From Clostridiales bacterium (lineage in GTDB: Bacteria > Bacillota > Clostridia > Saccharofermentanales > Saccharofermentanaceae), in NCBI GenBank assembly GCA_017551865.1, contig JAFZKB010000014.1, forward strand, positions 62,001-126,000: 64,000 nt of DNA, given 5' to 3'. Position numbers and translations under genes: made by a program. The notes beneath the pieces are model-generated. The model was given only the letters and a program-made list of their open reading frames with translations, was not told the DNA's origin and did not search any database. Positions 8,659-17,389 of the stretch are shown here, in pieces (position 1 is the first letter of the stretch; every line of letters starts with the position of its first letter).

Positions 8659-10260
8659 ATGAAACGGAAAAGAAGATTATTCGCGTTATTGCTTGCTGTC
8701 AGTATTCTGTTTGCTTTAGGGGAGTTCCTGCCTCTTAAAAAGAACGTATCGGCAGCCTCAGGGATCCCGATCGATGAAGATCATTTTTCTTCGATCCTCT
8801 ACATGTGGATCAAATATCAGGGAAAGAACGTGGATAAGGATCAGAACGGATATCTTTCCCAGTCCGAGTGCGACAGTGTAGTAAAGATCGAGACGGATGT
8901 CGTTCTGGAGGCGGATTCGAAAAAAGCTCCATGTACCAAGGGCTTGGGATATTTCAAGAATCTCGAGTATCTTGAACTTTACTGCTGCTGTATCACCGAA
9001 CTGGATATAAGCCAGAATCCGAAGCTTGAGCATCTGAATGTGGCCAGTAACGGTCTGACCAAACTGGATGTTTCCCATAATCCGAAACTGAAATTCATCT
9101 GGTGTTCCAGCAATGACCTCACTTTTCTGGATGTGAGTAAGAACTCTGAACTTGAGACGCTCATTTGCTACATGAACGATATCACTTCCTTAAACGTTAC
9201 AAAGAACACGAAACTTCAATATCTGAGCTGTTATGACAATGGCCTGACTTCTTTAAATGTTACATGCAATCCTGCACTTAAGACCCTGGGATGTGCTACC
9301 AACAAACTGACGTATCTTAATGTCAGCAAGAATCCCAATCTTCTTGATCTGAGCTGTTACAGCAATCCGCTCAAGACTCTCGATGTGACGAAAAATGTAA
9401 AACTGAAGAGCCTGAACTGCGGTTATTCGCAGATCAGTTCGCTGAATGTTACCAAAAATGTCGATCTGGAAAGGCTGGAGTTTGTGGAGACCCCGATCAG
9501 TTCGATCGATATCCGGTATAACAAAAAACTCAACTGGCTGAGAAGCAAGCGGTCTGCTCTCAAGAGCCTGGACATCAGTTCCTGTCCGTATCTGATGAAG
9601 ACCTACTTTGATGGTGATGTCTCCAGTTCATCGGATCACTATCAGTATGAATATCGTGTCAGCGATAAAGAATACTATATCCTGAATTTCCCATCCGGTA
9701 TTCCGCTTACGACCGAAAAGACGATCCCGAAGATTTCAGCAGTTCCGGCAGGCCTGAATAAAGTGAAGCTTATGTGGAATGTTCTTCCTGGTGCCAATGG
9801 ATATCTGGTCTATGCAAGGAAAAACGGAAAGTATACTTACGTCGGCATGACGGCCAATAATTCGTTTATCGATACCAAGGCTTCGGAGACGGAGTATAAC
9901 TTTTACTGGGTTTATCCTTTTATCCGTGATGTAGATGGGCAGATGGTCATCGGAAACTGCAGCAAATATACATTTGCCAAAGGAGGACTTTCTGCGGTGA
10001 CCAATCTTTCAGCGAATGGATCGACAGGTAAGGTCACGCTTTCCTGGACGGCTGCTCTTGGTGCGGACGGTTATCTGATCTATGGAATTCGTCCTGGCGG
10101 AAAGTACGGATATATTGGTATGACATCAGGAACAAAGTATTCGGATGTGAAAGCATCCGCATCCGGCTGGACGTTCTACTGGGTCATCCCATATGCCAAG
10201 AGTGGATCGACAATGGTTCCGGGAGCATCAACACCGTATGTTTACAGCAAAGCCAGATAA
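8659..10260 (+). CDS. Secreted leucine-rich-repeat protein with EF-hand loop and two Fn3-like repeats
   Basis: A 533-residue paralogue of the preceding protein. After the signal peptide (about 1-34) comes a canonical EF-hand loop, DKDQNGYLSQSE, near residues 58-69, with ligands at positions 1, 3, 5 and 12. About ten leucine-rich repeats with the ISSLNVTKN / LTKLDVSHN phrasing follow (100-325). Two Fn3-like repeats occupy about 350-533 and end in YVYSKAR like its neighbour. The ATG follows GGAAGGGG with normal spacing. Only 12 nt separate it from the next gene, so the two are probably one operon. The calcium-binding loop suggests that folding of the LRR domain depends on calcium; this is inference. 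Confidence 0.87.
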   Translation: MKRKRRLFALLLAVSILFALGEFLPLKKNVSAASGIPIDEDHFSSILYMWIKYQGKNVDKDQNGYLSQSECDSVVKIETDVVLEADSKKAPCTKGLGYFKNLEYLELYCCCITELDISQNPKLEHLNVASNGLTKLDVSHNPKLKFIWCSSNDLTFLDVSKNSELETLICYMNDITSLNVTKNTKLQYLSCYDNGLTSLNVTCNPALKTLGCATNKLTYLNVSKNPNLLDLSCYSNPLKTLDVTKNVKLKSLNCGYSQISSLNVTKNVDLERLEFVETPISSIDIRYNKKLNWLRSKRSALKSLDISSCPYLMKTYFDGDVSSSSDHYQYEYRVSDKEYYILNFPSGIPLTTEKTIPKISAVPAGLNKVKLMWNVLPGANGYLVYARKNGKYTYVGMTANNSFIDTKASETEYNFYWVYPFIRDVDGQMVIGNCSKYTFAKGGLSAVTNLSANGSTGKVTLSWTAALGADGYLIYGIRPGGKYGYIGMTSGTKYSDVKASASGWTFYWVIPYAKSGSTMVPGASTPYVYSKAR

Positions 10261-10272
10261 AAGGAGATCAGC

Positions 10273-12771
10273 ATGAGACATAAAAATCTGCCGTTGTTTC
10301 TGGGAATATCCATTCTCATCGCATCACTATCCTTTTTGGTCATGACGATGACCATGAAATCACAGGTGCTTTCCGCACCGGGAACGGTCACGGGTCTTAC
10401 CGCATCGTCTGCAGGGAAGAACCGCGTCGCGTTGAAATGGAATGCGGTCTCCGGCGCGCAGGGATATCTCGTTTACGGACAGAAAAGCGGAAAGTATGCC
10501 TATGTCGGCATGACGACGCAGGGAACGACTTTTGCCGATACAAAAGCACTGGATAACGACTATAACTTCTACTGGGTCTTCGCCTATGTCAAAGACGGTT
10601 CCGGGAAGATGATCACCGGCGGGTGCGAAAAGTATGTATATGCCAAAGGCGTCTGTGCAGCGGTAAAAGATCTTAAGGCCGCATCCGGCTATTACTCGGT
10701 AAAGCTTTCCTGGAGCGCATCCTACGGCGCGGAAGGGTATCTCGTCTACGGGAAAACGGAATCCGGAAAATACGGCTATATCGGCATGACGACCCAGGGG
10801 ACGACCTATACGGATACGAATGCCTCAATCAGTGAGTACAACTATTACTGGGTCTTCCCGTATCACAAAGATGCGTCCGGGAAGATGGTCACGGGACTTA
10901 CCGGGAAGTATACGTATGGAAAAGGGATCGCCTACAATAAGAGCGTCTCGGGACTTAGGGCGTCGCCGAAAAATAAGGCGGTCCAGATTTCCTGGGACAA
11001 GACAGTTCCGGCAGATGGATACATCATCTACCGGAAAGTGGGGGACGGATCTTTTCAATACAGATATATCGTAAAAGATCCGGGATTTTTAGATACGACT
11101 GCATCTGCAACGCAGTATAACTTCTACCGCGTCTATCCGTATATCACGGTGAAAGGGGAGAAGGTCCTAGGTCCTTCTTCGACATACGTGTATGCGAAGC
11201 CCTATACTAAATACTACACGTACAAGAGCCTCGAGATCGGTTTTGACGACGCGTACACCATGTATGTTTTCGGAAGCGGCGCGTTGCCGGACATTAAGCG
11301 AAGCTACGGAAGCGGATCGTACGAACTTGAAGAAGCGCCGTGGAACGATGAGCTTATCGATGTAAGAAAGATCGTCATCGGCCCGGACATCACGAGCATC
11401 GGTAAATGCAGTTTCCGGCTCTGCGAGGAACTTGAGAAAGTGGATCTTTCCCAGGCGAAAAAACTGAAAAAGATCGATGAATCGGCATTTGAAAGCTGCA
11501 GCAGCTTAAGTGAGATCGTGATCCCATCCGGGACGGTCGAAACGATCGAGGCGATGGCCTTTGCCGGAAGCGGTATCAAGAAAGCCGTTTTCGGAGAAGG
11601 CGTCAAGCGTGTGATCTATAATGCTTTTTCTTCAAGCCAGCTCGAAGAACTCTACCTTCCGGCATCGTTTGAAACGAACCTCTATGAGAATAACTCCGGG
11701 AATCTCTATGAGCACTTCTCCGGCTGCACAAAACTTCAGAAGATCACGATCGCATCCGGGTCGAAGTCTTTTTACTCGGAAAACGGCGTAGTGTATCAGA
11801 AAGTGAATGGAGACCTTTACCTGATCGAGTATCCTCTCGGGAAGACGGATACGTCTTTTTCGATCCCGAATAAGGTCAAGGGCATAAAGCGTCATGTATT
11901 CCACAAGGTCCTGAACCTGAAGTCGCTTTATATCCCGGACAGCGTGACGGAGATCGGCATCGAAGCCTTCTATGCCTGTAATTCCATCACCACGATCACG
12001 GGCATGAAGAATGTCGAACTCATCGATGTGGCCGCTTTCTGCAGCTGCTTTAACTTAAAGAGCCTTCCTACGCTCACGAATGTAAAAGAGATCGGGCAGA
12101 TGGCGTTTTATAACTGCCAGGCGCTGACCTCCATAACGTTTGGAACGAAACTGGAATTGATCGGTACAGAAGCATTTGCAAAAAGTTCCGTTAAGACTTT
12201 TACGATCCCGTCTTCGATCAAGAAGATCCTGGCGCATGCATTCCCGGAGGGTGCGGTCGTGAATACGCCAAGCAATGTATATAAGCTGGGCGATTCCAGT
12301 TACGTGAAAGGCAAGATCCAGAATGTGACCGGTACCCGCCGCTACGACTATGCATATCAGGTACTCGAATACGTAAATGCGGAAAGAGCTAAGGTCGGCG
12401 CAGCTCCTCTTACTATGGATAAAGATCTTCTGGAGGCGGCGATGGTACGAAGCGCGGAGATCGTGATCCTCCCGAGTCATACCCGCCCGTGCGGGCTCGG
12501 ATTTAACAGTTCCGCAGAGAATGCAAATGGCGAAAACATTGCCGGTGCTTCCTGGCTGATGGCTCCGAAAGAACTGGTCGATTACTGGATGGATTCTTAT
12601 GGACACCGCGCAAACATCTTAAATCCGGACTTTAAGAGCATCGGTATCGGGTATTTCGTCAATAACGGAAATATGAATGCCGTGCAGGTTTTTAGCCGCG
12701 AAGAAGGAACAACCGTCAGCAGACCTGCAAATAAGACGGTCACGGAAAAGGTCGTTGTGAAGGATTATTGA
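10273..12771 (+). CDS. Secreted protein: three Fn3-like repeats, BspA-type LRRs and a CAP domain (paralogue)
   Basis: An 832-residue paralogue of the 4171-6672 protein with the same order: signal peptide (MRHKNLPLFLGISILIASL), three Fn3-like repeats (about 35-312), BspA/LRR_5 repeats (about 320-690) and a CAP domain (about 695-815). The CAP motifs are SHTRPCG, NGENIAGAS and SYGHRANIL. AAGGAG lies 7 nt before the ATG. It ends 4 nt before the stop of the convergent methyltransferase gene, with no terminator visible between them. Similarity to 4171 extends over the whole length, so the A-B-B-A block probably arose by duplication followed by divergence. Confidence 0.9.
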   Translation: MRHKNLPLFLGISILIASLSFLVMTMTMKSQVLSAPGTVTGLTASSAGKNRVALKWNAVSGAQGYLVYGQKSGKYAYVGMTTQGTTFADTKALDNDYNFYWVFAYVKDGSGKMITGGCEKYVYAKGVCAAVKDLKAASGYYSVKLSWSASYGAEGYLVYGKTESGKYGYIGMTTQGTTYTDTNASISEYNYYWVFPYHKDASGKMVTGLTGKYTYGKGIAYNKSVSGLRASPKNKAVQISWDKTVPADGYIIYRKVGDGSFQYRYIVKDPGFLDTTASATQYNFYRVYPYITVKGEKVLGPSSTYVYAKPYTKYYTYKSLEIGFDDAYTMYVFGSGALPDIKRSYGSGSYELEEAPWNDELIDVRKIVIGPDITSIGKCSFRLCEELEKVDLSQAKKLKKIDESAFESCSSLSEIVIPSGTVETIEAMAFAGSGIKKAVFGEGVKRVIYNAFSSSQLEELYLPASFETNLYENNSGNLYEHFSGCTKLQKITIASGSKSFYSENGVVYQKVNGDLYLIEYPLGKTDTSFSIPNKVKGIKRHVFHKVLNLKSLYIPDSVTEIGIEAFYACNSITTITGMKNVELIDVAAFCSCFNLKSLPTLTNVKEIGQMAFYNCQALTSITFGTKLELIGTEAFAKSSVKTFTIPSSIKKILAHAFPEGAVVNTPSNVYKLGDSSYVKGKIQNVTGTRRYDYAYQVLEYVNAERAKVGAAPLTMDKDLLEAAMVRSAEIVILPSHTRPCGLGFNSSAENANGENIAGASWLMAPKELVDYWMDSYGHRANILNPDFKSIGIGYFVNNGNMNAVQVFSREEGTTVSRPANKTVTEKVVVKDY

Positions 12772-12775
12772 TGTT

Positions 12776-14002
12776 TTACACGATCTGCAGAAGATAGAAT
12801 TTGAGATAGTCGGTCTCGGGTATCGCCATGGCAACAGGGTGATCCGGGGCCGCTCTTCTTTCTTCGATCAGTCGGAGCGTTACACCGGCATCTCGAGCTG
12901 CTTCCAGGAGCATCTTGCGGAACAGTTCATTCGGCATGAAATGCGAGCAGGAGCAGGTGGCAAGGTAGCCGCCTCTCGGGAGCATCTTCATGGCGCGGTA
13001 GTTGATTTCCTTATAGCCGCGCTTGGCGTTATCTGTGGTCTTCCGGCTCTTCGTAAATGCCGGAGGATCCAATATGATGAAGTTATAATCCGCGTGTTCT
13101 TCGGCAAGCTTCGGAAGAAGATCGAATACATCGGCGCACAGAAAATCCATGCGGTCGGAAAGACCGTTGATCTTCGCGTTTTCTTCCGCGGTATCTACTG
13201 CCAGCTGAGAAATATCTACTGCCGTGACATGAGCAGCTCCGCCTTTTGCGGCATTCATGGCAAAAGATCCGGTGTGGGTGAAGCAGTCGAGGACTTTCAT
13301 GCCGCGCGCAAGCTTGCTTACTGCGAGACGGTTATACTTCTGGTCAAGGAAGAAACCGGTCTTCTGACCGTTTTCGACATCGACTGTATAGCGGATGCCG
13401 TTTTCGCAGATCTCGACTTGAGGAGAAGCGGGAATACCAACAAAGTCTCCCTTATACCAGCCCTTTTGGAGCGGAAGTCCCTCGAGTTCACGGATCTTCG
13501 CTTCGTTTCGCTCGAAGATGCCGCGGACGGTGATGCCGTCGTTTTTCAGTTCATTCACGAGTGCTTCGTAAATGATGGCTTTCACTTGTTCGGTTCCGAA
13601 GGAAAGAACTTCCGTAGAGAGGATATCTTCGTAACGGTCCACGGTAAGCCCCGGGATGCCGTCGGCTTCTCCGAAGATCAGGCGGCAGCAGCAGTAGTCG
13701 TCCTGCATGACTGTTCTTCTCATATCGAGCGCGTATTTCACGCGGCGCTGCCAGAAGGCGGGACCAAATGTCTCGTTCGCATTATTGCTCAGGATGCGGA
13801 TACGGATCTTGCTGTTTTTGCTGAGAAACCCTGTTCCGAGGTAGCGGTCCTTTTTTGAAAAAACATCCACAAGAGATCCGTTTTCGATCTCGTCGGAAAG
13901 TCCTGAGATCTCCGCATCATAGACCCACGGATGACCACGCTTGATGGCGGCCTCCGCTTTTTCGGTCACGACGGCTTTGGGAAAAGTTCTCTCTTGTTTC
14001 AT
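12776..14002 (-). CDS. RlmI-like class I SAM-dependent rRNA methyltransferase (PUA domain)
   Basis: This is a 408-residue member of the RlmI/RlmK family (COG1092), whose E. coli prototype RlmI makes 5-methylcytosine in 23S rRNA. An N-terminal PUA-like RNA-binding domain (about 1-80) precedes a central linker. The Rossmann methyltransferase domain has VLDCFTHTGSFAMNA (SAM motif I), ILDPPAFTKSR (motif IV) and TCSCSHFM with the conserved cysteine. It is the last gene of a minus-strand run with nadE, 27 nt downstream of it, with GGAG about 10 nt before the ATG. Length and motif order are normal. The exact target base in this organism is not known. Confidence 0.9.
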   Translation of the reverse strand: MKQERTFPKAVVTEKAEAAIKRGHPWVYDAEISGLSDEIENGSLVDVFSKKDRYLGTGFLSKNSKIRIRILSNNANETFGPAFWQRRVKYALDMRRTVMQDDYCCCRLIFGEADGIPGLTVDRYEDILSTEVLSFGTEQVKAIIYEALVNELKNDGITVRGIFERNEAKIRELEGLPLQKGWYKGDFVGIPASPQVEICENGIRYTVDVENGQKTGFFLDQKYNRLAVSKLARGMKVLDCFTHTGSFAMNAAKGGAAHVTAVDISQLAVDTAEENAKINGLSDRMDFLCADVFDLLPKLAEEHADYNFIILDPPAFTKSRKTTDNAKRGYKEINYRAMKMLPRGGYLATCSCSHFMPNELFRKMLLEAARDAGVTLRLIEERRAAPDHPVAMAIPETDYLKFYLLQIV

Positions 14003-14029
14003 GCTTCTATATCTCCGTTTCGCTTGGCA

Positions 14030-15964
14030 TTAATCCCCGTTATCAAGCACTGTTGCCAGCTCATCGAGGAAGACCTTCGATGCGGCATCGGACGGGAGCT
14101 TGAGATCCGTTCTCGGGGAAAGATCGACGGATCCTACTTTCGGACCGTCCGGCAGGCACGAACGCTTGAACTGCTGGGAGATGAAGCGGCGGAGGAAATT
14201 CTCCTCCCACTTATAGATCGTTGCGTCATCATACTCTCCGGCAAAAGCGATCTTCGCGATTCGGTAGATCTTCGACGGGGCAAAGCCGAGACGGAAGAAG
14301 TAGTAGAGGAAGAAGTCGTGGAGCTCATAAGGTCCGACGAGATCTTCGGTCTTCTGGGAGATCTTGCCATCCTCTGTCGGAGGCAGAAGTTCCGGAGATA
14401 CCGGGGTGGCAAGAATATCCTTAAGTACTTCGGAAAGAGAAGGATTCTCTTCTTTTACACGATCCGCTTCGTAGGAAACGATGTGGCGGATCAGGGTCTT
14501 CGGGACAGAACCGTTTACGGCATACATGGACATGTGGTCGCCGTTATAAGTCGCCCAGCCGAGAGCCAGCTCGGAAAGATCGCCCGTTCCGACAACGAGG
14601 GAGCCTTCGTCATTTCCCATGTCCATAAGGAGCTGAGTGCGCTCTCTGGCCTGGGAATTTTCGTAAGCGACGTTATGGTTATCGATATCGTGACCGATAT
14701 CCTTAAAATGCTGGATGACGGAATCCTTGATGGAGATCTCATCGATCCTTGCCCCCAGCGCTTTTGCCAGTTCAATGGAATTATTCTTTGTGCGGGAAGT
14801 CGTTCCGAAACACGGCATCGTAATGGCGTGGATATTCGTTCTCGGAAGACCGAGGATATCGAGTGCTCTCGCAGAAACGAGGATCGCCAGTGTGGAATCC
14901 AGTCCGCCCGAAAGACCTAAGATGACCTTTTCGCAGCGGATGTGTTTAAGACGTGTCACAAGACCCATGGCCTGCATGTCGAGGATCTGTGCGCAGCGGG
15001 AAGCGATCTTCTCCTTATCTTCAGGAATAAACGGGTTTTTCGGTACTTTTCGAATGAGGGAAAGTTCATTCGGAAGTTCCATTTCAAAACCGATGATGTC
15101 CATATCGGCATCTGCCGTGCTGTTGGCAAAGTCAGTTCTCCAGGAAGTGTCACGGGTCCTTTCCGCGTGGAGGAACTGAAGGTCAATATCTGCGTAAGTG
15201 ATGCCGTCGGAGAAACGCTTGCTTCTTCCCAGTTCACGGCCGTTTTCAAAAATGAAATCCTCGCCGCCAAAGACGTTGTCGGTGGTCGATTCGCCGACAC
15301 CGCAGTTCGCGTAGATGTACGCGGCGTGCAGTTTTCTGCTCTGTGCGGTCAGGATCTGGGAAACTTTTTCATCAGCGCCTACGGTCGTCGGAGCAGAAGA
15401 GAGGACCGCGAGGATATGGCATCCGGAAAGAGCGGCATCGACATCGTCCGAGATCGGGCACATCAGATCCTCATGGAAGAGGACAGAGAAAGAGAACAGA
15501 TCTTTTTCACAGAAGTAAAGAGGCTGACCGAAGGCAATTTCATCGTCGAAGTATTCATCGTAGAAGGATCCCGAGACTTCGTAAGGGGAGAAGTAGCGGG
15601 ATTGTTCCTCGGAGAGTGTGAGCTTGACATTACAGCCGAGGATCGTACCTTTGTGGATCACGACGGACAGGTCGAGGAGCTTGCCCTCGATATAGGCGGG
15701 AAGGCCGATGATGAATACACAATTTTTTTCCGCCGTCTCTTCTGCGATGCGATAGAGCGCGTCCCATGCCGCATCGATAAATGCTTTCTGACGGAACAGA
15801 TCTCCGCAGGTAGCTCCGGTCACACAGAGTTCCGGGAAGATAAGAAGAGAACAGTCCGGATCTGCACCATTAACGGTGGCAATGATCTGCTCTTCGTTAT
15901 AGTCGATGTCCGCCACACGAAGCTTCGGGGTGGCTGCGCCTGCTCGTAAAAAACCGTCTTTCAT
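14030..15964 (-). CDS. nadE: NAD+ synthase, glutamine-dependent type, with altered glutaminase site
   Basis: This 644-residue enzyme makes NAD+ from deamido-NAD+, ATP and a nitrogen donor. Residues 1-280 are a nitrilase-like glutaminase domain. The C-terminal part is the synthetase, with the ATP-pyrophosphatase motif LGLSGGLDST. In the nitrilase domain the triad Glu (Glu45 in FPELCVTG) and Lys (Lys114) are present. Their spacing of 69 residues equals that of E52/K121 in the Mycobacterium tuberculosis enzyme. At the place of the nucleophilic cysteine (usual context ICEDLW) I read LFHEDLM, with His164. I start at ATG 15964 because AAAGGAG sits 9 nt upstream; the in-frame TTG at 15988 overlaps the stop of the preceding gene and lacks a binding site. 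It lies between a membrane protein gene and rlmI-like. Confidence 0.93.
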   Translation of the reverse strand: MKDGFLRAGAATPKLRVADIDYNEEQIIATVNGADPDCSLLIFPELCVTGATCGDLFRQKAFIDAAWDALYRIAEETAEKNCVFIIGLPAYIEGKLLDLSVVIHKGTILGCNVKLTLSEEQSRYFSPYEVSGSFYDEYFDDEIAFGQPLYFCEKDLFSFSVLFHEDLMCPISDDVDAALSGCHILAVLSSAPTTVGADEKVSQILTAQSRKLHAAYIYANCGVGESTTDNVFGGEDFIFENGRELGRSKRFSDGITYADIDLQFLHAERTRDTSWRTDFANSTADADMDIIGFEMELPNELSLIRKVPKNPFIPEDKEKIASRCAQILDMQAMGLVTRLKHIRCEKVILGLSGGLDSTLAILVSARALDILGLPRTNIHAITMPCFGTTSRTKNNSIELAKALGARIDEISIKDSVIQHFKDIGHDIDNHNVAYENSQARERTQLLMDMGNDEGSLVVGTGDLSELALGWATYNGDHMSMYAVNGSVPKTLIRHIVSYEADRVKEENPSLSEVLKDILATPVSPELLPPTEDGKISQKTEDLVGPYELHDFFLYYFFRLGFAPSKIYRIAKIAFAGEYDDATIYKWEENFLRRFISQQFKRSCLPDGPKVGSVDLSPRTDLKLPSDAASKVFLDELATVLDNGD

Positions 15965-15984
15965 AGGTACACGCTCCTTTTTTA

Positions 15985-17277
15985 TCAAAGAGTATCGTCT
16001 TTATTCTCCGGGAATACCGGCGGGACCTGGGACTCGGGGAGTTCCGGGAATCCGGAAGGGGTATTTGTTTCCGGGAATGAGGGTTCTTCAGGGAAGACCG
16101 GGGCTTCCGGATAGACCGGTTCCGGCGGCATGACCGGCTCGTCAGAAGAGATCGGAGCTTCGGTTGCCTGTGGAGCTTCCGGAGCCTGCGATACTTCCGG
16201 AACATCCGCAGCAGGAGTATTGCCTTCAGAGATTACATCTTCACTTCCGTTATAGATCTGGTCCACAAGACCCTGGAAGTTGTGGTAGTACATATTGGTA
16301 TGTTCGATCACGTATCCGTAGAGAGCTTTCGGATGAAGTTCATGAACAGCACGGCAGAGAGCTTCGGATGTGGCCTCATCCTTGAACTGATACTGGATGC
16401 ACTCGTGGTAACGGGTGAAGAATACGGAACGGTAGATCGGCGCACTGTTGACCTGGTTGGTCTTGCTCGGATAGGTCCAGACCACATCTTCAATCGTCAA
16501 AAGGACAGGGGAAGCCACGGCAGAGATCACGTGCTTATTGCTTACGTACACCTGGTTGAACTGGTGAAGGGCAGGAGAGAATTCTTTTTCGAGATCCTCG
16601 ACCGTCATGTTCTCCTTTGCCAGTTTTCCCTTCAATTTTTTTAAGTATCCTTTCGTGAATCCTGTGAGGAACAGAGCGATTCCGCCGATGATCAGCGCGA
16701 CCGACAGGATGATGTAGAGAAGGCTTTCGGAAATCAGCACTTTCTGCATCGGGACCATAACGAACATATACTTGCAGACAAGAAGTTTTGTTGCGCCCGG
16801 TGCTCCGACCATATCGAAATACTCGTCCAGATACTGGTTCGTCTTCGTGGAGACTTCGGCCATATACCCACGGCAGTTGATGGACTCTTTAAGATCCGAT
16901 TCATCCCCGCTGTCCATATATTCGTAGGTCTGCTCGATGATGCGGTCTGCTTTATCTTCGTATTTTTTTGGAATATAGACGATCAGGTAGTTCTCGTCGC
17001 CTTCCTTGTTTTCGACAGGTGCGATATAGAAGCGCCCTTCATCGTTTTCGGCGAACCAGTCGTAAAGACAATAGGTCTTTCCGCGATAGAACTGGTCGAT
17101 TTTATAGTTGTTGCTTGGTACGGCAAATACGTTTTTCTGTGCCAGCAGATATTTCGTGGTCTTTGGAATCAGAACAAAAGCAAGAATGATAGCGATGACG
17201 ATCAGCGCAATGCCCCCGACAAAGTGCATGACCATGTTCGATCGCTTGATTTTCTTAAGAACAGACGGATTACTCAT
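15985..17277 (-). CDS. Membrane protein of unknown function with Pro/Glu-rich tail
   Basis: A 430-residue protein that I cannot assign to a family with confidence. One membrane helix lies near residues 15-37, followed by about 150 residues probably outside the membrane. A second helix sits near 178-205, with a basic KGYLKKLKGKL stretch after it. A globular region of about 130 residues follows, and finally a tail of about 80 residues rich in proline, glutamate, serine and alanine (PEAPVFPEEPSFPE type). I start at ATG 17277 (MSNPSVLKK) because AAGGGG lies just upstream; a longer frame to 17391 would run into the divergent promoter region. The stop lies 20 nt before the nadE start, so they are probably co-transcribed. 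Its promoter region is shared with the divergent M48 protease. Confidence 0.7.
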   Translation of the reverse strand: MSNPSVLKKIKRSNMVMHFVGGIALIVIAIILAFVLIPKTTKYLLAQKNVFAVPSNNYKIDQFYRGKTYCLYDWFAENDEGRFYIAPVENKEGDENYLIVYIPKKYEDKADRIIEQTYEYMDSGDESDLKESINCRGYMAEVSTKTNQYLDEYFDMVGAPGATKLLVCKYMFVMVPMQKVLISESLLYIILSVALIIGGIALFLTGFTKGYLKKLKGKLAKENMTVEDLEKEFSPALHQFNQVYVSNKHVISAVASPVLLTIEDVVWTYPSKTNQVNSAPIYRSVFFTRYHECIQYQFKDEATSEALCRAVHELHPKALYGYVIEHTNMYYHNFQGLVDQIYNGSEDVISEGNTPAADVPEVSQAPEAPQATEAPISSDEPVMPPEPVYPEAPVFPEEPSFPETNTPSGFPELPESQVPPVFPENKDDTL

Positions 17278-17320
17278 ATAACACCCCTTCACTGTTAAAC
17301 AGTAATTCAAAACTCGTTCC

Positions 17321-17349
17321 TTGTGAAAAGAACGTTTAAAGTATATCAT
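17321..17349 (+). promoter_or_regulatory. Possible promoter of the M48 protease gene
   Basis: TTGTGA at 17321-17326 and TATCAT at 17344-17349 are separated by 17 bp, and the gene starts 41 bp downstream. The match to the vegetative consensus is moderate and the region is AT-rich. Confidence 0.4.
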
Positions 17350-17389
17350 ATTATAGAATCTTTTCGAACTTACGACAGAGGTGCGACGC

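Noticed and set aside
12839-15949. Long plus-strand reading frames of 329-339 codons opposite the methyltransferase and nadE genes
   Set aside because: They lie antisense to clear conserved genes, lack recognisable domains and have no suitable ribosome binding site.
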